In this document: one piece after another, positions 53,421 to 62,702 of the stretch
Position numbering within the stretch: the stretch's first letter is position 1
Layout: every line of letters starts with the position of its first letter
Assembly: GCA_949287085.1 (NCBI GenBank)
Contig: CASEER010000006.1
Location: 140,818 to 204,817 of the forward strand
From: an uncultured Coriobacteriaceae bacterium
Lineage (GTDB): Bacteria > Actinomycetota > Coriobacteriia > Coriobacteriales > Coriobacteriaceae
Direction: 5' to 3'
DNA length: 64,000 nucleotides
The notes under the pieces: generated by a model
The model's input: the letters and a program-made list of their open reading frames with translations, nothing else
The model's database searches: none
What the model was told of the DNA's origin: nothing
Program-made: the position numbers and the translations under genes

Positions 53421-55269
53421 CTACTCCACGCGCCTGCACAGCGCTGCCACGTGTTTGCCGCCAAAGGCGATGCCCCAGCGCAGGCGCCCGGCGGCAACCG
53501 GGGGCAGCGGATCCGCGTCGTAACCCTTCGTTTCGATTTGCGCGAGCGCCTCGTTGGCGAGCACGCCAAGACGCTCGTCAAGGGCATCGCCCGCACGTTC
53601 CGCTTCTGCCGCCGCCATGAACTTCACCTCAACGGTCACGCGCGGGCGCTCTGGCAGCGCACCGAAGGCGGCAAGCGAACCGGGGCGCACCTCGATAGGC
53701 TCGAGCCGGATATCGTAGCGTCCGTAGCCCGCCTCGCGGTTCGACCGCGGGTCGGCGTACCCAGCGATGCCAAAGCATAGGCCCAGCAGGAAGAGGTGGC
53801 ACGAATTCTCGGATACAAGGTCGAACATGCTCGCAGAATCGCGGACCATGCGGGTAAGGTTGTCCTGCAAAGCCGGCGCATCGCCCCGACAGAGCGCGCT
53901 CCAGAACAGGTCCATCCGACGGTCGCTGCCGGCAATCTGGGTGAAGCGCCCGATGATTTCGTTGCGGAAAAGCCGTGCGATCTCGCGGTTGGGAATGCGC
54001 AGCGGACGGCGGGCGAGGTTGTCGTCGGGGTCCTCGGTCAGGTCGGTGGTGAGGTACCCGGCCAGGTAGAGCATGCTCCACAGGGCGTCCTTGCACACGC
54101 CGATATCGGGGAACACCACCCCCAGGTCAAGTGCCGAAACCACGTAGCCGCCGGGCTCGAGCAGGGTGTAGAGCTGCGCCAGCGTGTCCTCGTCCGCCGT
54201 GCGTACCGTCTCGGCCACCACGTCGTTCGATGAGGTGTTGACCCAGTACACGCCCGGCCGGCAGTCGGAGCTCAGATAGTTGATGACGCTCCACGGGTTG
54301 TATACGTCCACCCGGCCAAAGCGGTACCCGTTGTACCAGGAGCGGACCTCGGCAAGATGTCCCGCCTTTCCCAGATAGGCCGAGAGCGCCGCCACCTCGG
54401 CATCGGTGAAACCGTAGCGCTCGTCAAATGAAGATGAGAGCGCCGTTGAAACCATCAGGTTGTTCAGGTCGGAGAAAATAGACTCTTTGGAGATGCGCTG
54501 CACACCGGTGAGGCAAGCGAATGCGAGCGCCGCGCCGCCGTCCTTGAGGGCGCCGGTGAGCCAAGCCTTGAGGAAACTCACGACCTCGTGGTAATAGCCG
54601 TTGGTGTAGCCCGCCATAACGGGAGCGTCGTACTCATCAATCAGCAGCACCACGGGCCGATCGTGATGGGCACGCAGGAAGCGGACCAGGCGCATGAGGG
54701 AGTCGCCAAACTCGGCATCATCTGCCTCGCCGACGGCAACGCGCTGGAAATAGCCCCGCTCCCTCGGCATTGAGCGCCGGGCTCGTCTTAAGGTAGTCGT
54801 GCCGCGCATACTCCATTTCGACTAGCGTGTGAATCGCACCATACGAACCCGGCCAATCGGGGCGCTTCACCGTGTTGAAGCTGATGCGGACCACGGGATA
54901 GGCGCCCTGGTGCGCGCGGTACCTGCCGCCGTCCGCGTCCCAGATCTCCGTCCCCTCGAAGAGGTCAGTCATCTGCTCATGCGCAAAGCGTCCCGCCGGC
55001 AGTTCGAAGAACGCTTTAAGCATGGTCATGTTGAGCGTTTTGCCAAAACGGCGAGGGCGGCAAAAGAGGATGCACTTGCCTCCCGAATCGAGCACGTCGG
55101 CAATGAGCATCGTCTTGTCCACGAGCGTACCGCGACCCATCGCCGAAGCGAAGCCGTCATCACCGATCGGCAGACGCTTCGTGCCCGTGCGGTCGATGAT
55201 GCGCGCGCCCGGCGCTTGCCAAATACCCTTGCCCACGCGGGTAAGCTGCACCGCATCCTCGGTTGCCAT
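53421..55269 (-). pseudogene. AAA-ATPase-like/PD-(D/E)XK protein with frameshift
   Basis: The N-terminal frame (55269 to about 54770) has GDDGFASAMGRGTLVDKTMLIADVL and FCRPRRFGKTLNMTML (P-loop-like motif of the AAA-ATPase-like family). The C-terminal frame (to 53421) carries VVLLIDEYDAPVM, SWYNGYRFG...VYNPWSVINYL and the DUF1703-type nuclease end VTVEVKFM. The two overlap near 54765-54775 at a G-rich run (GGGAGCGGGG), where one base would join them into the usual protein of about 600 residues. The family is abundant and multicopy in gut anaerobes, and its function is unknown. Confidence 0.75.
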
Positions 55270-55402
55270 GTGGCATCACAGCCTTCAGCGCTGTTAACTG
55301 CTTTGATTGTGGCAAACACCCTGCGGGGCAAACTTCCCGCTACGTTGCCGTCTAGAGTCGGTGCGTGCATTCAATGAGCAGCCCTAGTGGGAGGGTGCAC
55401 AC

Positions 55403-56396
55403 GTGGAGGAATCCTCCGGGTTCGACGACGTTCGAAGCGCGCATGACAGGATTCGGCAGCGCAACAGCCGCTTGCCTCACGAAATTATGCCCAATGGTTT
55501 GCGGAAGGGGCTTGATATGGGGGGACTACGGCGCAAAGAAGGAAGACGTCAAGCGCATTGCGGAGCTTGCGGGCATGGAGTTCGTGGAGCATGAGAGCGA
55601 GGAGAGCTTCAACGAGGAGTTCGCTGACGGCGACCTGGTGTTCGGCGGGGAATACGTGAAGCAGCTGCTAAACGAGATGGCGAATGCGGCGTTTACGGCG
55701 CAAGGGGACGAATTCTGCGACTACGTGGCCGAGAACCGGCGCCGTATCTGGAAGGCTGCACAGCATGCTCCCGAGGTCGCTCAGATGCTCGTGCTGTGCT
55801 ACAAGGTGGGCATCGCCAACGGGAGCGCGGGTTGCATGAACGACCTTGGCGTGCTCTACTACATGGGCGACTTGGTGGAGCAGGATTACCACAAGGCAGC
55901 AGAGCTCTACGAGATGGCGGCGGACGGGGGTTGCTACCAGAGCGTCATCAACCTAGGCTACATCTATGAATACGGTCGCACGGGCGCGCCCGACTATGCC
56001 AAGGCGTACCAGTGGTACTCCCTGGCGGCGGCACTTGCCCCGTCCAGCGAGGCGTTGTACAAGCTCGGCGATATGTACAGCCGGGGTAGGGCGGTTTCGC
56101 GCGACATGAAAAAGGCGTACCGGCTCTACGAGCGAAGCCTAAGGCTTGCGGCGGGGGATGCCGAATTCGCCCAGCCGGCCGTGCGCATCGCCAAGATGCT
56201 CATCGACCCTCAGGCGGCATCCTGGGGCGTGGAGCCCGACCCGTTGCGCGCGCTCGCGCTGTTTCAGCGCGCTGAGATTGGGCTTCGCAAAGACATCGCC
56301 AACGGCTAGACATACTACGTTAAGCGCCTGACAGAGGCCATCGAGGGTCAAGAGAAGGCGCGTGCGCTGATAGACGGGGAGAGCGTGCTCGAATAG
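55403..56396 (+). pseudogene. Sel1-repeat protein, frameshifted and with internal stop
   Basis: The GTG at 55403, behind GGGAGG, opens a frame (EESSGFDDVRSAHDRIRQRN) that must shift at the G-run 55515-55521 to join GDYGAKKEDVKRIAELAGM. Downstream are Sel1-like repeats (LGVLYYMGDLVEQDYHKAAELYEMAA, LGYIYEYGRTGAPDYAKAYQWYSLAA, LGDMYSRGRAVSRDMKKAYRLYERS). A TAG at 56307 interrupts the frame, which continues in phase as TYYVKRLTEAIEGQEKARALIDGE to 56394. Two lesions suggest true decay. Sel1 repeats mediate protein-protein contacts. Confidence 0.7.
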
Positions 56397-56541
56397 CTGG
56401 CGACGTCGTAGCGCTAGTGCTGCATCACGCGCGCCGTGTCCTCCTCGCTCAGGACCCACAGGCGAGATGCCCTGTTGTTCGCGTCGAAGCGGACGCACTA
56501 TCGGAGGGTTGGTTGCGCATCGGTGGTGCTCGCGCCGCGCG

Positions 56542-56889
56542 TCAGCTCGCTGCGGTCCCCTGTCGCACCTGGTCGTAGGCGTTCACCCACCAGACGAGCC
56601 GCTCGGGTTCGCCGAGGGCGGGCACGGGCTCGCGGCGCTCGAGGAAGAGGTCGGTCTCGTGGCGCCCCATGCGGACGCGGTAGCGAGCGATTTGCCGGCC
56701 CCGCGCCATCGCGCCGAAGACACCGGCCTCGACGACCTCATCCACAGGAAAGCTGCGCCCGTCGCGCCAGAGCACGCGCACGGGCAGGATGGTGCCGTCG
56801 CGGCCCATGCGGCAGTACACGTCCACGTACTCGCGGTGGACGCGCCGCCTCTCGCCTGATGTCGTCGTCACGTATTCCATGTGTCCCAT
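56542..56889 (-). CDS. Small conserved protein of unknown function
   Basis: This is a protein of about 112-115 residues with VDVYCRMGRDGTILPVRVLWRDGRSFPVDEV followed by RYRVRMGRHETDLFLER. This strand pattern recurs in small proteins encoded near DNA-repair genes of Firmicutes and Actinobacteria, though I cannot name the family. ATG 56889 or 56880 may be the start. There are no membrane segments. Confidence 0.5.
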   Translation of the reverse strand: MGHMEYVTTTSGERRRVHREYVDVYCRMGRDGTILPVRVLWRDGRSFPVDEVVEAGVFGAMARGRQIARYRVRMGRHETDLFLERREPVPALGEPERLVWWVNAYDQVRQGTAAS

Positions 56890-56999
56890 TATCGAACAGG
56901 CGTTCCTCTTTTGGTAGCGAACATGGAATGAATTCGGCGTGGAGTGTTTCGGTTCGTGTCCGGTCGGCGTGGTAGCCTCTCATAGAAGCATATGTTTGA

Positions 57000-57125
57000 T
57001 GCTAAGGGGGCGTGACGGCCGGCTCATGGCCGACATCGTGCTCAAGCTGTTCAGCTACGTGGCCGAGAAAGAGCGCGACTTCATCCGGCAGCGTCAGGCC
57101 GAGGGCATCGCTCGCGCCCAGCGGC
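57000..57125 (+). pseudogene. Serine recombinase catalytic-domain fragment
   Basis: The frame reads GRLMADIVLKLFSYVAEKERDFIRQRQAEGIARAQ, which matches the helix-rich end of the resolvase catalytic domain (LM..I(V)L.L(L)S..AE.ER..I.(E/K)RQ.EGIA.A). The active-site Ser region and DNA-binding domain are absent. It is probably the scar of a mobile element and marks the right end of the variable zone. Confidence 0.65.
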
Positions 57126-57297
57126 GGAGTCAGCGCTGGCGCCTGATCGGCTCGCCAGCGCGCTTGCTTGTGACCCGTTCGGTGGCGTGGGGCACATGGA
57201 GGGCGCATGGATCATGCCATAATGGCTACGGCACTGCGCGCCGTGCTGGGCGGGGTGCCAAGCGGCGGGGCATGTTGCGTTGGGTGGGTGAAGTACC

Positions 57298-57957
57298 GTG
57301 AAGAAAACCGGATTCGCACAGGTCAAAGAGCATATCAACGCACATGTGAACCATGCGGAGCTTCTTGCGCAGTTTGCCGAGGGCGACGCGCTGGTGAGCA
57401 TGACAGCCTTTGACGATCTTGAGCTTGCCGAGGTGTCCGCGGGCGGCGCGACCTTTGACCAGGTGGTATTTCGCACATGCACGTTTGAGGACGTCGATTT
57501 TTCGCGCTGCGCGTTCACCGATGTCAAATTCATAGGTTGCCGGTTCGTTTCGTGCTCGATGGAGCGCTGCTGGCTCAACCGATGCGATTTTGTGTCGTGC
57601 TCGGCGCCGGGGCTCAGCTTCCAAAAGGGTCGGCTCACGAGCGTGTCGTTTGCAGATAGTCAGCTGCGGTATGTTGAGTTTTCTGGGGCGACGGTGAGCG
57701 GTTTGTGCGCGCGTAAGACATCGCTTGCCGAGAGCCTGTGGCACGATGTTTCGCTCAAACGCGTGGCGCTCGATGCATGCGACCTTACGCGGGCAGATGT
57801 GTTCCGCGCGTCGCTCGCGGGCATCGACCTCTCGACCTGCGACATCGCGGGCATCGTCGTGTCGAACACGTTCCGGGAGCTGCGCGGTTGCATCGTGAGC
57901 CCCGAGCAGGCCACGCAGCTGGCCGGATTGCTCGGCATCACCATCAAAAACGACTAG
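57298..57957 (+). CDS. Pentapeptide-repeat protein
   Basis: This 219-residue protein has a pentapeptide-repeat core (residues about 35-195) with A(D/N)LxX-like units centred on F, L or C, such as FRTCTFEDVDFSRCAFTDVKFIGCRF. The right-handed quadrilateral helix fold mimics DNA in some members (Qnr/MfpA), but here no specific role is visible. GTG 57298 is used. No SD is obvious beyond GTGGGTG. A dispersed palindrome follows 42 bp after the stop. Confidence 0.8.
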   Translation: MKKTGFAQVKEHINAHVNHAELLAQFAEGDALVSMTAFDDLELAEVSAGGATFDQVVFRTCTFEDVDFSRCAFTDVKFIGCRFVSCSMERCWLNRCDFVSCSAPGLSFQKGRLTSVSFADSQLRYVEFSGATVSGLCARKTSLAESLWHDVSLKRVALDACDLTRADVFRASLAGIDLSTCDIAGIVVSNTFRELRGCIVSPEQATQLAGLLGITIKND

Positions 57958-57999
57958 TGGGTTATTTGGGGATGTGTTCGTTTTAGCCCCTTTGGGCCG

Positions 58000-58032
58000 G
58001 AGGTGAAATGAGGACAGAGGTAATGTCACCTC
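58000..58032 (+). repeat. Dispersed palindromic element, copy e
   Basis: The best-preserved copy: arms GAGGTGAAAT and ATGTCACCTC with core GAGGACAGAGG. It sits between convergent genes, and the TGA stop of the Tet(M)-like gene (58031-58033) overlaps its right end. Confidence 0.75.
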
Positions 58033-60010
58033 AATGGGAAAAGGGGCGCAGACGTGTGGGGTCGACGGTGGTGTGGGCGTGCGCGGGCACGTCGTACCAC
58101 TTGATGGTATGCCCGGCGCCATGGCTGCAAAAGATGGAGTCCGGCGTGTTGGGCAGGTCAGCCTCGGGGTCGTAGGTCGAGGCCTCGATCACCTCGTCAG
58201 CGTTGTGACAAGGCTCGTACCCAGCGAGCTCGAGCGAGATGCGCCCGCGTCCGCCCGTGTAGCGGGCCACATCGAGCCCATAGGCGCTTGCTTGGGACGC
58301 AGGCACGGTGCCCTCGATGGTTGCCATGTCGCCCCGGGTCGCCGGCGCCTCAAACGCGGCCGCCATGCGCGTGAGGTCGGTGAGCGCGCGGCCCACCTTG
58401 TCGGCCGGCACGACGAGCCGGAACCGGTACCAGGGCTCCAGGAGCAAGCAAAAGCCCTGCTCGCGCGCTGTCATGAGCGCCTGCCGCACAGCGCGGAACG
58501 TAGCCTGACGAAAGTCGCCGCCCTCGGTGTGCTTGGCATGCGCGCGCCCCGCGAGCAATGTCACGCGTACGTCGGTCAGCGGCGCGCCCATAAGCACGCC
58601 CACGTGGTCGCGCTCCTGGGCGTTGCTCAAGATGAGCCGCTGCCAGTTGCGGTCGAGGTCGTCCTCCATGCACCGCGTGCCAAACACCATGCCCGTGCCG
58701 CGCGGCAGCGGCTCCAGCAGCACGCGCACCTCGGCATAATGCCGGAGTGGCTCAAAATGCCCCACGCCCTCAACCGGCGCGGTGATGGTCTCCTTGTACA
58801 GGATGCCGCCGGGCCCAAAGCTTACGCTCATGCCGTAGCGCTCCTGCAGCAGCTCGCGCACCACATCCTGCTGTACCTCGCCCATAAGCTGGACGTGCGC
58901 CTCCTGCAGTTGTTCGTGCCAGGTAACACCCAGGAGCGGGTCCTCGCTGGCGAGTTCGCGAAGCGCGCGCACGAGCGCGGTAACGTCGGTGCCGGGCGCG
59001 GGAACGACTTGGTAGGAGAGAACGGGGGCGAGGGTAGGGCGCTCGCCCGCCGGCTCGGCGCCCAGTGCGCTGCCGGGCACCACGTGGCTCAAGCCCGTGA
59101 CCGCGCAGATGCGACCGGCGGGCACGGAAGCCACGGTCTCGTAGCGTGCGCCCTGGTACACACGTACCTCGTTGATCTTCTCGGTCCAGGGCTCGCCGCG
59201 ATCGGTGCCCTCGACCAGCATCTTTGCGCTGAGCGTACCGCCCGTGACCTTGAGCCATGCCAGGTGTTCTCCCCGGTCGGAGCGGCTCACGCGGTACACG
59301 CGCGCGGCGAAGGCGCTCGGCCACGCGCGCTTGGGGGCGAGGGCCGCGAGGGCATCGAGCAGCTCGTCGATGCCCTCGTTGCGGAGCGCTGCGCCAAAGA
59401 ACACGGGAAACACGGCGCGCGTGGCAACGAGCTCGGCGATGGTGGCGGGGGAGAGGGCGCCGGCTGCCAGGTATTCGTCGAGCGCGGCCTCGGTGGTTGC
59501 CGCGGCGTCTTCGGCGGCCGTCGGGTCACCGGCACGCAGGGCAGCGCCGTCAAGGCAGGCGGGCGAGAGCCGCGTCCGCAGCTCGTCCATGAGCGCGTCG
59601 CGGCCGGGGTTCTCCAAATCACACTTATTCACGAAGATGAGCGTGGGGACATCGTGGCGCTTGAGCAGGTCCCAGAGGGTTTCGGTGTGCCCCTGGATGC
59701 CGTCGTTGGCGCCAACAACCAAGATGGCGAGGTCAAGTGCCGCGATGGTGCGCTCGGCTTCGGCAGAAAAATCCACGTGGCCCGGGGCGTCTACAAGCAT
59801 GAGGTGCGTGCCCGCCCAGTCGAGCGCGGCCTGCGCGGCAAAGATGGTGATGCCGCGCTCGCGCTCCATGGGGTCGGTGTCCAGGTGCGACTCGCCGCGG
59901 TCCACGCGCCCGGCCGCGCGAATCGCTCCCGCGCGCACAAGCATGGCCTCGGCAAGGGTGGTCTTACCCGCGTCGACGTGCGCCAAAAGTCCAACGACCG
60001 CTTGCCTCAC
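58031..60010 (-). CDS. Tet(M)-like ribosomal protection-type translational GTPase
   Basis: This protein of about 659 residues is EF-G-like, with G1 AHVDAGKTT, G2 RERGITI, G3 DAPGHVDF and G4 NKCD, followed by domains II-V. It has the length and order of Tet(M)/Tet(O)/Tet(W) proteins, but the sequence diverges and Ala/Arg usage matches the host, so it looks like a resident chromosomal paralogue rather than a recently acquired resistance gene. GTG 60010 has GGGAGG 6 bases upstream; ATG 60016 would have no spacer. Resistance to tetracycline cannot be inferred safely. Confidence 0.82.
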   Translation of the reverse strand: MRQAVVGLLAHVDAGKTTLAEAMLVRAGAIRAAGRVDRGESHLDTDPMERERGITIFAAQAALDWAGTHLMLVDAPGHVDFSAEAERTIAALDLAILVVGANDGIQGHTETLWDLLKRHDVPTLIFVNKCDLENPGRDALMDELRTRLSPACLDGAALRAGDPTAAEDAAATTEAALDEYLAAGALSPATIAELVATRAVFPVFFGAALRNEGIDELLDALAALAPKRAWPSAFAARVYRVSRSDRGEHLAWLKVTGGTLSAKMLVEGTDRGEPWTEKINEVRVYQGARYETVASVPAGRICAVTGLSHVVPGSALGAEPAGERPTLAPVLSYQVVPAPGTDVTALVRALRELASEDPLLGVTWHEQLQEAHVQLMGEVQQDVVRELLQERYGMSVSFGPGGILYKETITAPVEGVGHFEPLRHYAEVRVLLEPLPRGTGMVFGTRCMEDDLDRNWQRLILSNAQERDHVGVLMGAPLTDVRVTLLAGRAHAKHTEGGDFRQATFRAVRQALMTAREQGFCLLLEPWYRFRLVVPADKVGRALTDLTRMAAAFEAPATRGDMATIEGTVPASQASAYGLDVARYTGGRGRISLELAGYEPCHNADEVIEASTYDPEADLPNTPDSIFCSHGAGHTIKWYDVPAHAHTTVDPTRLRPFSH

Positions 60011-60506
60011 CAGCATCCTCCCTTGCGTGCTTCGCGCTCTTCCGTGCCCATGATTGTAGCAAGCACCGCAGCAGCCCGTTGCTTGGCCCGCGCCTTGCCG
60101 TTTTCTCGGAGACGGTAGGTTTGACCTCCTTGGAGATTTCACGTGCGCCAAAGAGGTGTTGCATCTGTGCCACGAGCACGCATGTCCCGGTGCGCATCCA
60201 TGAAGATCCGCTCGAGGTCCTGGCCAGGGTACAAACTGCCTTCATAGGCAAGATATCCCAGGTAGATGATGCCGTAACATGCGCAAACTGCTGCACTTTA
60301 GAGGTGATGCGTGACGATATGCGCACGCCGCTTGGCGCAGGTCTGCAGCTGTTTTTTGATAGCGCGCCGGGTTAGCAGAATGCTTGTTCATCGCAATAAG
60401 TAGCTGTAAGCGAGCGGTTGGGGGTGTTTTGAGGCGATAACCGTGGGCGAATGTAAGGCATTAAGTCGAGAATCGTTTGTTTGAGAGGCGGTCTGCTTCG
60501 CTGTTT

Positions 60507-60657
60507 AAAAAACTTGGTCAAAATAGATAGGTTTTTGGCGACCTTGCCGAGTATTCCGATTTTACGTACCTTGCTGACCTGCGGTTTTATTCGCGTCACA
60601 AGCCGGTGTACTTGGTCGACCCGCGGAAAACCTATCTTTTTCGACTAAGTTTTTATA
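60507..60657. repeat. Inverted-repeat pair, MITE-like element
   Basis: The left arm contains AAAACTTGGTCAAAATAGAT then AGGTTTTTGG. The right arm (60623-60657) is its imperfect inverse, GGAAAACCTATCTTTTTCGA then CTAAGTTTTT. About 30-bp arms flank about 85 bp of unrelated sequence. It carries no ORF. The size and structure fit a miniature inverted-repeat element or a long stem-loop RNA. Confidence 0.5.
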
Positions 60658-60870
60658 TCCGAATCTTCAGCCCGGAAAACACTACGTCGCAATCCTCGAT
60701 ATTGCCGTTTTTGAACCTCAAAAGAGCAAAAACGAGGACCTCGCTGAGAAGAAGAGGCGTGGCTGCACGGCGGCGTGGCTTGCAGCAGGTCGCTAGTCCC
60801 ATGCATCCGATTGCGCATGAAGGCGTCAATGCCTTCAAAAGACGGCAGAGGCCCCAATTCTGAAGCACGT

Positions 60871-61041
60871 CCCCGCAGCCGCCTTAGCCACAGCGCCGCA
60901 GCGGACGCCCACCTAGCAGCCACAGCGCCGCAGCGGACGCTCTCTCCGCATGTCCCTCATTGCAGAGACGCCCCGCAGCCGCCTTAGCCACAGCGCCGAT
61001 ACGGACGTGCTCTCTCCACATGCCCTTTATTGCAGAGACGC
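60871..61041. repeat. GC-rich direct repeats before the radical SAM gene end
   Basis: The 28-base unit starting CCCCGCAGCCGCCTTAGCCA occurs at 60871 and 60971 (100 bases apart). A second unit with TCTCTCC, CATG and ATTGCAGAGACGCC occurs near 60941 and 61011. Parts of CACAGCGCCGCAGCGGACG recur a third time. It lies downstream of the convergent radical SAM gene. Confidence 0.6.
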
Positions 61042-61074
61042 CGCCGCATCCACAGCAGCCACGCGCCCGCCAAG

Positions 61075-62526
61075 CTACGCCGTAAGCGCAGCCTCCTTCT
61101 CCTTCTTCACATCGCGGCCCAAGCGGTCGAACTTTTTGACCTCGACATCGTCCATGCCCTGGTAGGGGTCGTGGCGCTTCTCGAAGTCCTCGTCGTTGGG
61201 GTCACGCCACAGGCGCTCGGCCACTGGCTTCCACTCCTTGGCGCTCTCGATGGTCTTGGCGCGCAGCTCGTCGGTGCTCTCCGGCTCCACCAGGTCGGTG
61301 TTGTGCGCACCGGTCTTATTGACCATCTCGCCCAAAATGCCCGGGTTCTCCAGCATGGGGCAGGGGCGCAGGTGGTTCTCGTTGAACGGTTGCCCTTCGT
61401 AGTAAGCGTTGAAGATGGGGCTTTTGAGCGCGTCGAGCAGGCTGACCTCGTGGATGTTGGCGTTGGAGTAGTGGATGAACACGCACGGCTCCACGTCGCC
61501 CGCGGCGTTGATGTGCAGGTAACGGCGCCCGCCGGCAATGCAGCCGCCCACGTACTCGCCGTCGTTTTGGAAGTCGAGCGTAAAGAGCGGCTTCTTGTGG
61601 CGCATCGCGCGGATAAACCGGTACATGTGCTCGCGCTGCTCGGCGGTGGGCATGAGGCTCGCGGGCGAATCCTTGCCCACGGGCATGTAGTGGAAGTACC
61701 AGCAGAAGAGCGCGCCTTGGTCAATCATCCAGTCCATGTTCTCCTCGGTGGCGATGGTGTCGGCATTTTGCCTGGTCCAGCAGGCAGAGATGCCAAACGG
61801 TAGGCCGTTTTCGCGCAGAAGCTCCATGGCGTGCATAATCTTGGCGTACGTGCCCTTGCCGCGGCGCTCGTCGGTGGTTTTCTCAGTGCCCTCGGCGCTA
61901 ATGGCCGGAATAAAGTTGGCCACGCGCAGCATGTCCTCGCAAAACGCCTCGTCGATGAGCGTGGCGTTGGTAAAGCAGATGAACGCGCAGTCGGGGTATT
62001 TCTCGCAAATCTTGATAAGGTCGGCCTTGCGCACCATGGGCTCGCCGCCGGTATAGATGTAGACGTGCGTGCCCAGCTCGCGGCCCTGGTCGATGATGGA
62101 GCAAATGTCGTCATAGCTCAAGTTGAGCTTATGGCCGTATTCCGCCGCCCAGCAGCCGGTGCAATGCAGGTTGCACGCGCTGGTGGGGTCGAGCAGGATG
62201 GCCCATGGAATGTTGCATTGCTCGCGTTCGCGCGACTTTTGCTGGACCGGCCAGGCCAGGATGTTGGCGTCCACGATAAGCGTTTTGAGCAGGCGTGGGC
62301 GAATCTGTGGATTCAGACTGAAGATGCGCATGATGAGCTCGTACCAGTTGCTGTGCTCGTCGATGGCCTTGCTGATGGCGGCGCGCTGCGTGGGGAACAC
62401 CGAGTCGGGCACGACCTTGTTGATGAGGTGCATGATCTGCGGAATGTGCTCCTGGGGGTCGTTGTTCAGGTAGTCGATGAGCTTGTTGAGCGCGGCCCGT
62501 TCGGCTGCTTGCGTGATGGCTGCCAT
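61075..62526 (-). CDS. Radical SAM protein with C-terminal SPASM-like cysteines
   Basis: This 483-residue protein has the CxxxCxxC motif CNLHCTGC at about residue 116, the GGEP motif in IYTGGEPM, and later Cys pairs (GGCIAGG, EPCVF, LRPCPM) that could bind a further iron-sulfur cluster. An N-terminal helical region of about 95 residues precedes the barrel. It resembles radical SAM proteins found beside TetR regulators in gut anaerobes. The substrate is unknown. The start at 62526 faces a divergent TetR gene 176 bp away that probably controls it. Confidence 0.82.
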   Translation of the reverse strand: MAAITQAAERAALNKLIDYLNNDPQEHIPQIMHLINKVVPDSVFPTQRAAISKAIDEHSNWYELIMRIFSLNPQIRPRLLKTLIVDANILAWPVQQKSREREQCNIPWAILLDPTSACNLHCTGCWAAEYGHKLNLSYDDICSIIDQGRELGTHVYIYTGGEPMVRKADLIKICEKYPDCAFICFTNATLIDEAFCEDMLRVANFIPAISAEGTEKTTDERRGKGTYAKIMHAMELLRENGLPFGISACWTRQNADTIATEENMDWMIDQGALFCWYFHYMPVGKDSPASLMPTAEQREHMYRFIRAMRHKKPLFTLDFQNDGEYVGGCIAGGRRYLHINAAGDVEPCVFIHYSNANIHEVSLLDALKSPIFNAYYEGQPFNENHLRPCPMLENPGILGEMVNKTGAHNTDLVEPESTDELRAKTIESAKEWKPVAERLWRDPNDEDFEKRHDPYQGMDDVEVKKFDRLGRDVKKEKEAALTA

Positions 62527-62589
62527 GGTGGTCCTTTCGTATTGCCGGCACAGAAGGGAAACATGGTGGCTGGTAACGGGTGACCGCCA

Positions 62590-62645
62590 TGCTTCCTGGA
62601 AACGTTAATACCCATTTGTAGATAAATCATCAAATAGGGAATTTT
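62590..62645. promoter_or_regulatory. AT-rich divergent promoter/operator
   Basis: ATTTG and CAAAT arms 12 bases apart (around 62611-62632) enclose TAGATAAATCAT, in an AT-rich patch between the divergent radical SAM and TetR genes. This is the natural place for a TetR-family operator. Confidence 0.45.
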
Positions 62646-62702
62646 GTTTGTGTCTATTCCGCGAACTGATAGGATTTGTGGAGCTATTGGAGAGGGGGCG
62701 TT

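Larger units (their letters stand above)
60017..61074. other. Kilobase-long non-coding stretch with repeats
   Basis: No convincing gene over more than 1 kb. A plus-strand frame at 60079-60375 is Cys-rich (RCCICATSTH, VTCANCCTL) but lacks a ribosome site and may be a remnant. Composition becomes AT-richer at 60370-60740. Repeats at 60507-60657 and 60871-61041 are listed separately. Confidence 0.6.

Noticed and set aside
58034..60118. 694-codon plus-strand frame opposite the Tet(M)-like gene
   Set aside because: Antisense shadow of a GC-rich GTPase gene. The His/Arg/Gly-rich translation has no recognisable fold.
60079..60375. Cys-rich 98-codon frame on the plus strand
   Set aside because: No Shine-Dalgarno, starts antisense to the 5' end of the Tet(M)-like gene's leader, and no family. 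At most a remnant.
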